A DNA stretch of 64,000 bases from Citreimonas sp042096055 (GTDB lineage Bacteria; Pseudomonadota; Alphaproteobacteria; Rhodobacterales; Rhodobacteraceae). The position numbers were made by a program, and so were the translations under genes. Below are positions 30,063 to 42,278 of the stretch, piece by piece. The notes below the pieces were generated by a model, which saw only the letters and a program-made list of their open reading frames with translations, had not been told where the DNA came from and did not search any database. Position 1 is the first letter of the stretch. The number at the start of each line of letters is the position of its first letter. The stretch spans positions 62,001 to 126,000 of the forward strand of contig NZ_JBELMH010000002.1 in the NCBI RefSeq assembly GCF_042096055.1, written 5' to 3'.

Positions 30063-30481
30063 GCCAGGTCGGCCCAACCGTCGGTGCGGCACTCGATCGC
30101 GTCGCCGGAGCCGGTGAATCGCAGGGAAAACGCGCTGGTCTGCCCGGTGGGCAGCAGCACTACCGCCTGTGTGCCGGCGCCCAGCGACGTGCCGCCGGCC
30201 AGTACCACGCGGCCGCGCCAGGGTTGCTCCGCCGAATCCGCGCTCCAGCCCTCGGCGCCCTGCCGCAGCAGGCCCAGCCCGCCGGGTCCCGGCACCAGGG
30301 CCAGCGCCTGCTGCCCGACCACCGCGCGGTGGCGCGTGTCGGCGAAGACGCGGGCGAAGCGCGCGGCGTCCGAGCCGGCGCCGGCGCGATTGACCACGAG
30401 GGTGGCGCCCACGGCCAGCACCGACAGGATCGCCGCGACGACCAGCGTCTCGACCAGAGTGAACCCGGCCTGCGCGGTCAT
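30047..30481 (-). CDS. gspH: Type II secretion system minor pseudopilin GspH
   Basis: 144 residues with prepilin signal QAGFTLVETLVVAAILSVLA and a small beta-rich domain containing GWSADSAEQPWRGRVVLAGG. Placed between gspG and gspI in the standard order, which supports the call, since GspH is poorly conserved. The start overlaps the gspG stop (ATGA). Confidence 0.87.
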   Translation of the reverse strand: MTAQAGFTLVETLVVAAILSVLAVGATLVVNRAGAGSDAARFARVFADTRHRAVVGQQALALVPGPGGLGLLRQGAEGWSADSAEQPWRGRVVLAGGTSLGAGTQAVVLLPTGQTSAFSLRFTGSGDAIECRTDGWADLACGAG

Positions 30482-30939
30482 TGCGTCGTCCACGTTCCGG
30501 TATCGGCATCGGCGCCCGTGCCGCCCGCGGTCCCGTCGGCGCCGTAGGTGAAGACGTCGAAATCGCCGTGCACGCCGGGCGCGAGGTACTGATAGGGTCG
30601 GCCCCACGGGTCGATCGGCAGCCGGTCCATGTAGCCATTCTCGGCCCAGTTGGCGGGCTCGGGCTCGGTCGTCGGCCGCTCGACCAGTGCCGAAAGGCCT
30701 TGTTCGGTCGTGGGATAGCGGTAGTTGTCCAGCCGATACAGGTTGACCGCGCTTTCGATGGCGGCGATGTCGGCCTGCGCGCGCGCCATGCGGGCCTGGT
30801 CGGGCCGGTCGATCACGCGCGGTACGATGACCAGCGCGAGGACCGACAGGATGACCACGACGACCATCAGTTCGAGCAGGGAAAATCCGGCGTCCGGGCG
30901 GCGGCGCGCGGGGATCGGGGCAGAGGTCAGGCGGATCAT
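30478..30939 (-). CDS. gspG: Type II secretion system major pseudopilin GspG
   Basis: 153 residues. Prepilin signal DAGFSLLELMVVVVILSVLA, then the strongly conserved YRLDNYRYPTTEQGLSALVE and the calcium-loop region DPWGRPYQYLAPGVHGDFDV. It is the main subunit of the pseudopilus that pushes substrates through GspD. It leads the reverse-strand operon; the 86 bases to gspO must hold divergent promoters. Confidence 0.96.
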   Translation of the reverse strand: MIRLTSAPIPARRRPDAGFSLLELMVVVVILSVLALVIVPRVIDRPDQARMARAQADIAAIESAVNLYRLDNYRYPTTEQGLSALVERPTTEPEPANWAENGYMDRLPIDPWGRPYQYLAPGVHGDFDVFTYGADGTAGGTGADADTGTWTTQ

Positions 30940-31025
30940 GCGGGGCTTTCCTGTCGATGCGCGGATGATAGGTCAGCGGCGCGTGCAATGTCCATGATCG
31001 CGGATGAAGCGAGGGCGCGTCCGGC

Positions 31026-31443
31026 ATGAACGCGGCGGCGCTTCTGGTCGTGCTGGTGGGGCCGGTCGCGGGGTCGTTCCTCGGCGTGCTTGTCGACCGC
31101 CTGCCGCGCGGAGAGGACGTGGTCGCGCGGCCCTCGTCCTGCCGGTCCTGCGGGGCGCGCCTTGGGCCGCTGTCGCTGGTGCCGATCCTGTCGTGGCTCG
31201 CCCTGCGCGGACGCTGCGCGTCCTGCGGTGCGCCGATCCCGCCGATGCTGCTGTACCTCGAGATCCTCGGGGCAGGCGCCGGTGTGCTGGCCGTCGCGGC
31301 GGGCGGAGGTGTGGCGCAGGTCTGGGCTTCGGCGCTGTTCCTGTGGCTGCTACTGGGCCTCGGCGCCTGCGATGCGCGCTGGTTCCGCCTGCCCGACATG
31401 CTGATCGCGGCGCTGGCGGTGCCGGCGGTCTACCTGTCGGCCG
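31026..31443 (+). CDS. gspO: Prepilin peptidase GspO, 3' end lost in an assembly gap
   Basis: 139 residues are visible. It cleaves and N-methylates the pseudopilins. The N-terminal VAGSFLGVLVDRLPRGE and two zinc-type cysteine pairs (CRSC near residue 39 and CASC near 64) mark the methylase part. The first catalytic aspartate is D116 in CDARWFRLPD. The second aspartate motif (GxGD) and about half of the membrane helices would lie in the N gap. It is a normal gene cut by the assembly, not a pseudogene as far as can be seen. Confidence 0.9.
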
Positions 31444-31543
31444 NNNNNNNNNNNNNNNNNNNNNNNNNNNNNNNNNNNNNNNNNNNNNNNNNNNNNNNNN
31501 NNNNNNNNNNNNNNNNNNNNNNNNNNNNNNNNNNNNNNNNNNN
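31444..31543. other. Assembly gap, 100 N, between gspO and the glycoside hydrolase
   Basis: Two converging genes both lose their 3' ends here, and the flanks share no overlap. Real missing sequence must exceed 100 bases, since GspO alone lacks roughly 100 residues. The join itself is unproven. Confidence 0.95.
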
Positions 31544-33585
31544 GGGTCGAGACCCGACAGCGAGTTCGACACGTTGCAGTAATCGTGCATGTCGTCCATC
31601 CACGCCCGCGCCACCTGCTTCAGCGACCCGACGCTGTAGTAGGGCCCGGCCAGCGGTGGTTCGGCCTTGTTGAGCAGGCGGGCGATCTCCTCGAGGTCGT
31701 ATTCGGTGACCTTCACCAGCGCGGGAAGGAACTCGAAGAAGCGCGCCAGCTCTTCGCGCGTGGTGAAGCCCAGCTCCTTGAGGCGCATGAAATTGCCTGG
31801 GACCGAGTAGGCGTATTCGTCGACCTGCCATTTCAGGCTGATCGCCTCCTCGGCCACGACCTTGACGCCGTACTTGTCGTCCTGGTTGCGCACGAAGCCC
31901 CAGGACGCGCGCGCCATGGCGTTGAGGAAATCCATCGGCACGCCGGGGAGGGCCACATAGGTCAGCACGTGCACCGCCGGGTTGTCGTAGGCCTTGTCGA
32001 GGATCTCCATCCGCGTGCGCCCGAGGCGCGTGTTGATGTTGAGTTCGGGGTTCACCTGCGTGCCCCGGCGCAGCGTGTCGTGGTTGGACGTGCCGCTGAT
32101 CCAGTTCGACCCGACGTCCAGCATCTCGCGGATGCGCCAGTACTTCGACAGCCAGAAGGTATAAAGGAACGGCGTGTTGTGCGCGAAGGTCAGCGGCCCC
32201 CACTGATAGACGTCCGGGTCGCGCTGCGCGTCGATGACCGAGCGGTAGGTCGATGACAGCTCCCAATCCTCGTCGGGCCAGGGGCGGCCGTCCTCGAAGA
32301 TGAACCACGGCCGGTAGCGCAGGCCTCCGACCTCCTGCACGATGTCGGACATGGATTGCAGGTACTCGTCGTCGTGGCGCAGCTGCTGCGCGCTGGCGTC
32401 CCACCACTTGAAATCCTGCGCGCCGTCGACCCGCACGCCGTCGGCGCCGAAATCCACCTTGCGGCGCTGCATCTCGAGCAGGATCGCCCGCACGGCCGGG
32501 TTCTGGTAATCGAGGTTCTGGCCGTACATGTTCGGCCCCGCGAAGAAGTGGCTGTTGAGCGCGTCCAGCCCCTGGTTGTCGGAATGGCCGAACACTACGT
32601 CGAGCACCAGCTTCTTGGGTCGTCCGGGAGAGCCGGGGCGGCTGGGGAAATTGTGCAGGACGGCGGCCAGATCGACCAGTTCGTCCGGGCGGCCGGTTTC
32701 CAGCAGCACCGGGTTCACCGCCGCCATGCCCGAGATGACGATGTCGTAGCCCCAGTTCGTCGTGTCCGGGCGCAGCAGCGACACGTCCAGCGTGTCGCCC
32801 TCGTCGGTCTCTTGCCAGAAGGCGGGGCCTTTCTCGTAGACGGTGGTGGGCTCGACCGGCAGAAGCTGCACGGAATCGTAGCCGAGGAAGATCTCGTCCG
32901 CAGGCTCGAGCGGCAGGTCGCGCGCGACCCGCTCGGCCAGGCGCTCGTAGTGCCGCGTGAGGCTGGCCAGCGTGCCGCCCGCCGTCGCCGTGGGTACGTG
33001 GATCTGCAGGATGTTGACGGGCGGGCCGAACTTGTAAGGCTCGTCGCCGGCGGGCTTCAGCGCCTGGAAGTAGCCGGTGTCGCCGCGCGCGGCCTGCATC
33101 GCCGACAGGTCGTACAGCTCGGCCGGGGCCATGGCGCCGAAGGGCAGCGACGCCGCGAGCGGATCGAGGATGCGGTGCCACTGGTCGTCGGCGTCGCGCC
33201 AGACCATTGCGTAGAAGTCGCCGACCTGGTCGCGCGTGCCGGCCTGCATCCCGGTGACGGCGGTGAAGCAATGCGCCTGTTCACGGATGACCGGCACGTG
33301 GGTGCGCTGGAACCGCACGTTCTGGTGCGCGCGCGTCAGGTCCAGCGGGTCGATCGGCGACAGGATCTCGAGGAAGATGTCGCCCGAGGGTACGCGCCCG
33401 TCCAGCAACTCGGGCGTCCAGAAGCCGAACAGCGCCGTGTCGCCGTCGACCCGGCCGCCCAGCCTGCGGGCGATCAGGCAATGCGCGTCGAAATAGGTCG
33501 CCGCCGTGGTCAGCGCCTCGCGCGCCATGGCGGCCTCGGTCTGGGCCGCGTCCTCGGCGAAGGAAATGCGATCGGTGAGGGACAT
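31544..33585 (-). CDS. gghA: Glucosylglycerol hydrolase-like GH13 enzyme (GghA type), C-terminus missing in gap
   Basis: 680 residues visible. The GH13-type catalytic set is present: nucleophile in GADGVRVDGAQDF, acid in FEDGRPWPDEDW, and the third carboxylate in GTSNHDTLRRG. Other long segments, such as LGGRVDGDTALFGFWTPELL, ALHNFPSRPG-type LAAVLHNFPSRPG, FAGPNMYGQNL and WGFVRNQDDKYGVKVVAEE, fit what I recall of cyanobacterial glucosylglycerol hydrolase (Synechocystis Slr1670) rather than GlgX or amylases. It would split the osmolyte glucosylglycerol to glucose and glycerol. A strong ribosome site (AAGGAGAG) precedes the start, 13 bases after malQ. No signal peptide, so cytoplasmic. Co-location with ggpS supports the call. 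Confidence 0.75.
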
Positions 33586-33598
33586 GGTCTCTCCTTCT

Positions 33599-35510
33599 CT
33601 ATCGGTCATGGGCGCGCATGATCGCGGCCGCGCGGGCAAGCCGGGGCTCGTCCGCCAGATCCTCGGGCGCGAGCGGCAGGCGCTGGCGCCAGTTTGGGTA
33701 CTCGTCCACCGTGCCAGGCAGGTTGGGCTGCGCCTCGATCCCCAGCACGCATTCGATCTGCACCAGCGCCAGCGCGCTGCGCGTCGCCGCCAGCGCGTGG
33801 TGCATGGCGTCGGGACTTTCGGGCGCGGTGCCCTCGGGCCGGTGCGGTTCGGTCATCGCGTCGAAGCCGGCGACCTCGTCGCGGCGACGGTCAAGTTCCT
33901 TCTGCGCGAAATCGGCGCCGATATGGCCCAGGTCGCGCCGCGCCTCGACCTCGCGCCCGGCGCGCCAGCCGGCCCAGGTGGGCAGGTCGTGAGTCGAGAA
34001 GCTGGCGATCGCAGTGCGGTCGAATTTTTCCGGCGGGGTGAAGGCGGTGTCGCTTTCGCGCTCGAACAGCTGCAGGCGGCAGCCGAGGATGCCGCTGGCA
34101 TCCAGCGCGCCGCGCAATCCACGGGGAATGTTGCCCAGGTCCTCGCCCACGATGACGGCGCCGGCGCGCGCCGCCTCCATCCGCACGACGGCCAGCATCG
34201 CGGCACGCGGCATCTGAACGTAGGCGCCGGGGGCCTTGGTGCCGGTCGGTACCCAGAAGGCGCGGTCGAAGCCCAGGATGTGGTCGATCCGCAGTGCGCC
34301 GGACAGCTGCAACTGCGTGCGCAGAGTCTCGGCCAGCGGCGCGAAGCCCTTGGCGACCAGCGCCCGAGGGTTGAACGGTGCGAGGCCCCAGCTTTGCCCG
34401 TCGGCCGAGAACGCGTCCGGCGGTGCGCCCAGCGACACGCCGTAGCCGAAGCTGTTGCGGTCCTCCCATGTCTCGGCGCCGGCCGGGTGCGTGCCCACCG
34501 CGAGGTCGAGGTAGAGGCCGCGACCCATGCCCGCGGCGCGCATCGCCTCGTTGGCATTCTGCAGCCCGTCGTGCGCGCGCCACTGCGCCCAGGCGTGGAA
34601 CGTTACTTCGTCGACAAGCTCGCGCGCGGCGGCGTGCGTCTCGGGACTGTTGACGTCCTGCAGCGCGTCGGGCCAGTCGGTCCAGTAGGCGCCGTGCACG
34701 TCCGACAGCGCCTGGTGCAGGGCGAAGCGGTCCAGCGCGCCGCCCTCGGCCTGGCGGAAGGCGTCGAAGGCCGGATCGCCGCCGTTCGCGCGGAAGGCGT
34801 CGAAGGCGCGGTGCAGCGCCTCGCGCCGGGCCGGAATCTCGGTCGCGTAGTCGACCAGCGTGCCCGATGGCGCGGGCGTGTCGTCCACGGCCACGTGGAA
34901 CACGCTGAGCCGCCGACGGTGCGAGGGCGTGTAGGGGCTGAAGCCCGAGGGATCGGCGAGGAATCCCGCGTGGATCGGGTTGAGGCCCAGGAAGCCCGCG
35001 CCATGCGCGGCCAGCGCCTCTCCGGCGACGCGCAGGTCGTCGTAATCGGCAAGGCCGCCACGCTCGGGCGGGCGGAGCGCGTGCAGCGGCAACATCAGTC
35101 CCCAGTCGCGATCGGGCGCCGGAAGCCGCGGCGGCGCGACGATCAGCGTGCAGTCCTGCCCGCCGCTTCGCAGCCGGTGCAGGCCCAGCGGCACGGGCGG
35201 CAGGGCGTCCTCGCCCCGGCCGTCGGCAGTGGTCCCGTCCTCAAGGGTCAGCTGCCATTCCGCGTCGTCCCGCAACCCCGGGCGCGGGGCACGGTCAGGC
35301 GTCACGACGATCCATTCCGGCATGACGCGGCTCGCCTTCCGGTCGCGCAAGGCGGCCAGATGCTCGGCGGCCTCGGCGTCGGTCCAGGCGGGCAGGCCCA
35401 TGGCCGCCAGCAGGGCGCGCATCGTAATACGGCCGGTGCGGCGCCGACGCTGCGTCTGGTCGGTGTAGGACGGAACGATGCCGGCTTCCTTCGCCAGAGC
35501 CGCGAGGGGA

Positions 35511-35521
<11 letters not shown>
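33599..35521 (-). CDS. malQ: 4-alpha-glucanotransferase (amylomaltase)
   Basis: 640 residues, GH77. Catalytic residues lie in ALRIDHILGFDRAFW (nucleophile), VIVGEDLGNIP (acid) and STHDLPTWAGWR. It transfers alpha-1,4-glucan segments and handles the short malto-oligosaccharides left by GlgX and GlgP. The N-terminal region of about 130 residues before the barrel is as in other bacterial long-form MalQ. The ATG pair at 35521/35518 overlaps the glgX end by 8-11 bases, indicating coupling within the glg run. Confidence 0.94.
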
Positions 35522-37429
<1,908 letters not shown>

Positions 37430-37430
<1 letters not shown>

Positions 37431-38857
37431 TACGCGGGCACCATGTCGGCGTAGAGATCGGCATAGGCGCGGGCCGAGCGTTCCCAGCCCACCGGCTGCG
37501 CCATCGCGTTGCGGCGCATCTGGCCCCAGGTCTTCTGGTCGGCGTAGAGCGCGCACAGGTCGAACATCGCGAGGTTCAGCGCCTGCGCGCCCACCGGGTG
37601 GAACTGGATGCCGGTCGCGGCCCCGGCGGCAAGCGCGGCGGGGTTCGCCGGAATCACCGTGTCGGCCAGTCCCCCGGTCAGCGCCACCACCGGGATCGTG
37701 CCGTAGCGGAGCGCATAGAGCTGGGTCAGGCCGCAGGGCTCGAACCGCGACGGCACGATGATCGCGTCGGCGCCGGCCATCATCCGGTGCGACAGCGCCT
37801 CGTCATAGCCGATGCGGACGGCGACCGAAGGGTTTTCGGCCGCCGCGCGTTGCCACGCACTTTCCAGTGCGGTGTCGCCGCTGCCCAAGACCGCCAGCTG
37901 GCCGCCGCATTCCATCAGGGTCGGCAGGGCGTCGAGCAGCAGGTCCAGACCCTTCTGCTGGGTCATGCGAGAGACCACGATGCAAAGCGGCCCGTCCGAG
38001 TCCGGCAGGCCGAATTCGGCCCGCAGCGCCACCTTGTTCGCAGTCTTGCCCGCCGGGGCCGAGTAGGGCTTGGCCAGGTCCGGATCGCGCTTGGGGTCCC
38101 AGGCGTCGGTGTCGATGCCGTTGAGGATGCCGCACAGCCGGTCGGCGCGCGCGCGGATCACTCCGTCGAGGCCGGCGCCGAATTCAGGGCGCGTCAGCTC
38201 GCGCGCATAGGTGGGCGACACGGTTGTGATGCGGTCGGAGAAGACCAGACCGGCCTTCAGCGCGTTTATCTGGCCCCAGAACTCGATGCCCTCGGGCGTG
38301 AAATCAGTTGCGTCCAGCCGCAGGGCCGCCAGGCGGTCGGCCTGCGCTGCACCGTGGAAGGCGACGTTGTGCACCGTGATGACCGTGGGCACGTGGACTC
38401 GAAAATGTCGTTGCAGGTAGAGCGGGGCAAGGCCCGCCTGCCAGTCATGCGCGTGCAGCACGTCCGGCCGCCAGCCGCCGGCGCCCTGCGCGGCCAGACG
38501 CGCGCCGGCCCAGGACAGGGCGGCGAAGCGTTCGGGGTTGTCCGGCCAGTCGCGCCCGTCCGCGTCGAGGTAGGGCGTACCCTCGCGCCGGAACAGGTGC
38601 GGCGCGTCGAGCACGTACAGTCCGAAGCCCTTGGCGCGCGTGAAGTAGACGCGCGCCGGGCCGCCGAACAGGCCATCCTCTTCGAGGATGGTGTCGCCGT
38701 CACCCGCCTTGCGCAGCACCTCGGGGTAGCCCGGCAGCAGCACGCGCATCTCGACGCCCTGCAGCGCCAGCGCGGCGGGAAGCGCGCCGGCGACGTCGGC
38801 CAGGCCGCCGGTCTTTATGAAGGGCACGCATTCCGACGCGACCGAAAGAACCTTCAT
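37430..38857 (-). CDS. glgA: Glycogen synthase, ADP-glucose type
   Basis: 475 residues, standard bacterial GlgA (GT5). The N-terminal ADP-glucose loop is KTGGLADVAGALP (about residues 15-27). The C-terminal retaining-glycosyltransferase motif is PSRFEPCGLTQLYALRYGT, and VVSRMTQQKGLDLLLDALP begins the second Rossmann domain. It extends alpha-1,4-glucan from ADP-glucose. Its ATG overlaps the glgC stop (ATGA), so the donor-making and donor-using enzymes are translationally coupled. It competes with GgpS for the same ADP-glucose. Confidence 0.96.
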
Positions 38858-40122
38858 CGAAGACGGGCCTCGCGCATGTCCAGCATCGCCTGGGTGATCA
38901 GCGTGACGCCGTCGTCGCTGACGCGGAACCACTTGGCGTCCTCGACCGGGTCCTCGCCCACGACCAGGCCCTCGGGGATGTCCACGCCGCGGTCGATCAC
39001 CACCTTCTTCAGGCGCGCGTGGCGGGCGATGCGCGCATAGGGCAGCACCACCGCCTGTTCCAGCGAGGCGTAGGAATTGGTGTGCACCTGCGTGAACAGC
39101 AGCGACTGGCGGATTTCGGTCCCCGAGATGATGCAGCCGCCCGAGACCAGCGAGCTTACGGCGGTGCCGCGGCGGTTGGCCTCGTCGTGGATGAACTTGG
39201 CGGGCGGCGCGACCTCGGAATAGGTCCAGATCGGCCATTCCTTGTCCCAGAGGTCAAGCTCCGGGTCGAAGTCCGTCAGGTCGATATTGGCCTTCCAGAA
39301 CGCGTCCACCGTGCCCACGTCGCGCCAGTAGGCCGGCGCATCGGGGGTGTGGCGCACGCAGCTGTCCTCGAACCGGTGCGCCTTGGCGGTGCCCTTCGAG
39401 ACGATCTGCGGGATGATGTCCTTGCCGAAATCGTGGCTGGAATTGCTGTCCTCGGCGTCGCGGATCAGCAGGTCGCGCAGCAGGTTCCAGTTGAAGACGT
39501 AGATCCCCATCGAGGCCAGCGCCACGCTGGGGTCGTCCGGCGTGCCCGGCGGGTCCGCGGGCTTTTCCAGGAAGCTGGTGATCGTGTCGCGGTTGTCCAC
39601 CGCCATGACGCCGAACGCCGTCGCCTCCATCCGCGGGACGGTCAGGCAGCCCACGGTGACGTCCGCGCCGCTTTCCGCGTGCTGGGCGATCATCTTGCCG
39701 TAATCCATCTTGTAGATGTGGTCGCCCGCCAGGATCAGCACGTATTTCACGTCGTAGCTGTCGACGATGTCGATGTTCTGCGTGACCGCGTCGGCGGTGC
39801 CCAGGTACCACTGGTGTTCGTCGACCCGCTGCGACGCGGGCAGGATGTCGAGGTACTCGTTCCGCTCGGCCCGGAAGAAGTTCCAGCCGCGCTGGCAGTG
39901 CCGGATCAGGCTGTGCGCCTTGTACTGGGTCGCCACCGACATCTTCCGGATGCCCGAGTTCAGCGCGTTCGACAGCGCGAAGTCGATGATCCGGGACTTG
40001 CCGCCGAAATAGACCGCCGGCTTTGCGCGGCGGTCGGTCAGTTCCTTCAGCCGGCTGCCCCGGCCGCCGGCCAGCACGAAGGCCATGCTGTCCCGCGCCA
40101 GGCTCGATGGAGTTTCTACCAT
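38854..40122 (-). CDS. glgC: Glucose-1-phosphate adenylyltransferase
   Basis: 422 residues. Makes ADP-glucose from glucose-1-phosphate and ATP, the controlled step of bacterial glycogen synthesis. Signatures: GGRGSRLKELTDRRAKPAV (nucleotide site and effector arginines), FGGKSRIIDFALSNALNSG, and LGTADAVTQNIDIVDSYD. The C-terminal beta-helix is present. The start at 40122 follows GGAGGGG; a longer in-frame start at 40164 adds an unconserved tail. It would feed both GlgA and GgpS here. Allosteric behaviour cannot be read directly. Confidence 0.96.
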   Translation of the reverse strand: MVETPSSLARDSMAFVLAGGRGSRLKELTDRRAKPAVYFGGKSRIIDFALSNALNSGIRKMSVATQYKAHSLIRHCQRGWNFFRAERNEYLDILPASQRVDEHQWYLGTADAVTQNIDIVDSYDVKYVLILAGDHIYKMDYGKMIAQHAESGADVTVGCLTVPRMEATAFGVMAVDNRDTITSFLEKPADPPGTPDDPSVALASMGIYVFNWNLLRDLLIRDAEDSNSSHDFGKDIIPQIVSKGTAKAHRFEDSCVRHTPDAPAYWRDVGTVDAFWKANIDLTDFDPELDLWDKEWPIWTYSEVAPPAKFIHDEANRRGTAVSSLVSGGCIISGTEIRQSLLFTQVHTNSYASLEQAVVLPYARIARHARLKKVVIDRGVDIPEGLVVGEDPVEDAKWFRVSDDGVTLITQAMLDMREARLR

Positions 40123-40170
40123 GTGTCGTCCCCTCCCAGTGTGTCCGGCTCGGGTTGCGCCCAAGTCCGG

Positions 40171-42222
40171 TTATTCGCGCACGAGAAACACCGCGGACAG
40201 CGGCGGCAGGTACACCTCGGCGCTGGCCGGCTGGCCGTGGCTGGGGTGGTCGGTCGCGGTCACGCCGCCCATGTTGCCGCGTCCGCGTCCTCCGTAGACG
40301 TCCCCGTCGGTGTTGAGCGCCTCGCGCCAGCGCCCGGCGAAAGGCAAACCCACCCTGTAGGCCGTGCGTTCCACCGGGGTGAAGTTGCAGATCACCGCGA
40401 CGTCCGGGTCCGGGCCGCCGCTGCGCCGGATCCAGGCAAAGACCGACCGCGCGGCGTCGTTCGCCTCGATCCACTGGAAGCCGTGGGGGCTGGCGTCGAG
40501 CGCGTGCAGCGACGGCTGCCCGCGGTAGAGCGTGTTGAGATCGCGCACGAGACGCTGCATGCCGGCGTGGGCCGGATCGTCAAGCAACTGCCAGTCGAGG
40601 CCCTTCTCGTAGTTCCACTCGGCCTCCTGCGCGAACTCCTGCCCCATGAACAGCAATTTCTTGCCCGGGTGGCCCCACATGAAGCCGTAGAAGGCGCGCA
40701 GGTTGGCGAATTTCTCGCCCCGCGGGCCGGGCATCCGCGTCAGCATCGAGCCCTTGCCGTGCACGACCTCGTCGTGGCTGATCGGTAGCACGAANNNNNN
40801 NNNNNNNNNNNNNNNNNNNNNNNNNNNNNNNNNNNNNNNNNNNNNNNNNNNNNNNNNNNNNNNNNNNNNNNNNNNNNNNNNNNNNNNNNNNNNNTCGTAG
40901 TTCTCGCGCCCGCCGTCCTTGTTCGGGACCCAGTCGTCGCCGCGCGAATAGTCGCGGTAGAGCATCGAGGCGACCGCATCCACGCGCAGCCCGTCGACGT
41001 GGTATTCCTCGAGCCAGTAGAGCGCGTTCGACACGAGGAAGTTCTGCACCTCGGTCCGGCCGAAATTGTAGATCAGCGTGTTCCAGTCGCGGTGAAAGCC
41101 CTCGCGCGGGTCGGAATATTCGTAGAGCGCGGTACCGTCGAACTGGCCAAGGCCGTGCGCGTCGACCGGGAAATGCCCAGGCACCCAGTCGAGGATGACC
41201 CCCAGCCCTTTCTGGTGGGCGGCGTTCACGAGGTCGCGGAATTCGTGCGGCGGGCCGTGCCGCACGGTGGGCGCGAACAGGCCGACGGGCTGGTAGCCCC
41301 AGCTTCCATCGAAGGGATACTCGCTGATCGGCAGCAGCTCGATATGGGTGAAGCCCATATCGTGCACGTAGTCGACCAGCTCGCTCGCCGCCTCGATATA
41401 GCTGATGCGGCGGTTGTCGGCCTTGCGCTTCCACGACCCCAGGTGGACCTCGTAGATCGAGATGGGCGCGGTGCGGCCGTTGCGGCCCTCGCGCGTCTTG
41501 ATCCAGTCGTCGTCGGACCAGCCGTAGCCGGTGATGTCGCGCACCACGCTGGCATTGGCCGGCGGGTGCTGAGAGCCGAAGCCCACCGGGTCGGCCTTGA
41601 GCGGCAGGACCTTTCCGTCGGCGCCGATCAGCTCGTACTTGTAGGCTGCGGTCTCGCCCAGTTCGGGGATGAAGATCTCCCAAATACCGGTGGCGCCGCG
41701 GCGGCGCATGACGTGGCGCCGCCCGTCCCACAGGTTGAAGTCGCCGACCACCGAAACCCGCTTCGCGTTGGGTGCCCAGACCGCGAAATGCGTCCCCTGC
41801 GCGCCTTCGTGCTGCATCACGTGCGCGCCGAGAACCTGCCACAGACGCTGATGCGTGCCCTCGCCCAGCAGGTACTCGTCCATCTCGCCCATGACCGGGC
41901 CGTGCGCGTAGGCGTCGGCGAAGTCCCACGTGCCGCCGTCCGAGCCGGTGGCGTGCAGCCGGTACTGCCCCTCGGGCACCGGACCCGAAAACAGGCCGAA
42001 ATGGCCCGCCACGGGCGCCAGCGGATGGGCCGCACCGTCGATCACGGCGTCCAGCGCGGCGGCATCCGGGGCCAGGGCCGTCACCGTCCGGCCGTTGCCG
42101 TTCCGGTGCGGCCCGAGAACGGCGAACGGATCGTCGAAGGTGCCCTTCATCAGCCGCGCGAGAGCTTCGGGCGTGGCGATGGCCGAGGGCTCGATGGCCT
42201 TGGGTCGGTTTTTGTGTGCCAT
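40171..42222 (-). CDS. glgB: 1,4-alpha-glucan branching enzyme GlgB (with internal assembly gap)
   Basis: GH13 branching enzyme. The N-terminus has the long two-module form (FDDPFAVLGPHRNGNGRTV, then a CBM48 at GTHFAVWAPNAKRVSVVGDF). The nucleophile is in HVDGLRVDAVASMLYRDYSR and the stabilising aspartate in FVLPISHDEVVHGKGSM. The catalytic glutamate segment lies in the N gap (40795-40894), where about 85 residues are expected by comparison with E. coli GlgB. The missing residue is therefore an assembly effect. The start at 42222 (MAHKNRPKAIE) has a weak ribosome site; an in-frame alternative is nine codons upstream. It is 48 bases ahead of glgC. Confidence 0.94.
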   Translation of the reverse strand: MAHKNRPKAIEPSAIATPEALARLMKGTFDDPFAVLGPHRNGNGRTVTALAPDAAALDAVIDGAAHPLAPVAGHFGLFSGPVPEGQYRLHATGSDGGTWDFADAYAHGPVMGEMDEYLLGEGTHQRLWQVLGAHVMQHEGAQGTHFAVWAPNAKRVSVVGDFNLWDGRRHVMRRRGATGIWEIFIPELGETAAYKYELIGADGKVLPLKADPVGFGSQHPPANASVVRDITGYGWSDDDWIKTREGRNGRTAPISIYEVHLGSWKRKADNRRISYIEAASELVDYVHDMGFTHIELLPISEYPFDGSWGYQPVGLFAPTVRHGPPHEFRDLVNAAHQKGLGVILDWVPGHFPVDAHGLGQFDGTALYEYSDPREGFHRDWNTLIYNFGRTEVQNFLVSNALYWLEEYHVDGLRVDAVASMLYRDYSRGDDWVPNKDGGRENYXXXXXXXXXXXXXXXXXXXXXXXXXXXXXXXXXXFVLPISHDEVVHGKGSMLTRMPGPRGEKFANLRAFYGFMWGHPGKKLLFMGQEFAQEAEWNYEKGLDWQLLDDPAHAGMQRLVRDLNTLYRGQPSLHALDASPHGFQWIEANDAARSVFAWIRRSGGPDPDVAVICNFTPVERTAYRVGLPFAGRWREALNTDGDVYGGRGRGNMGGVTATDHPSHGQPASAEVYLPPLSAVFLVRE
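40795..40894. other. Assembly gap, 100 N, inside glgB
   Basis: Removes the region holding the catalytic glutamate. Flanks do not overlap, and the true gap is probably near 255 bases. Confidence 0.95.
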
Positions 42223-42278
42223 CCCGCAAGCGTAAGGGTTCCTGCACACCTTTCAACCGCCCGCGGCGGAAAGCGGCC

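Noticed and set aside
20747..31443. Type IV pilus cluster in place of type II secretion
   Set aside because: Presence of GspC, GspL, GspM, GspK and a GspG with the calcium-loop motif, and lack of pilM-Q or pilT, point to type II secretion.
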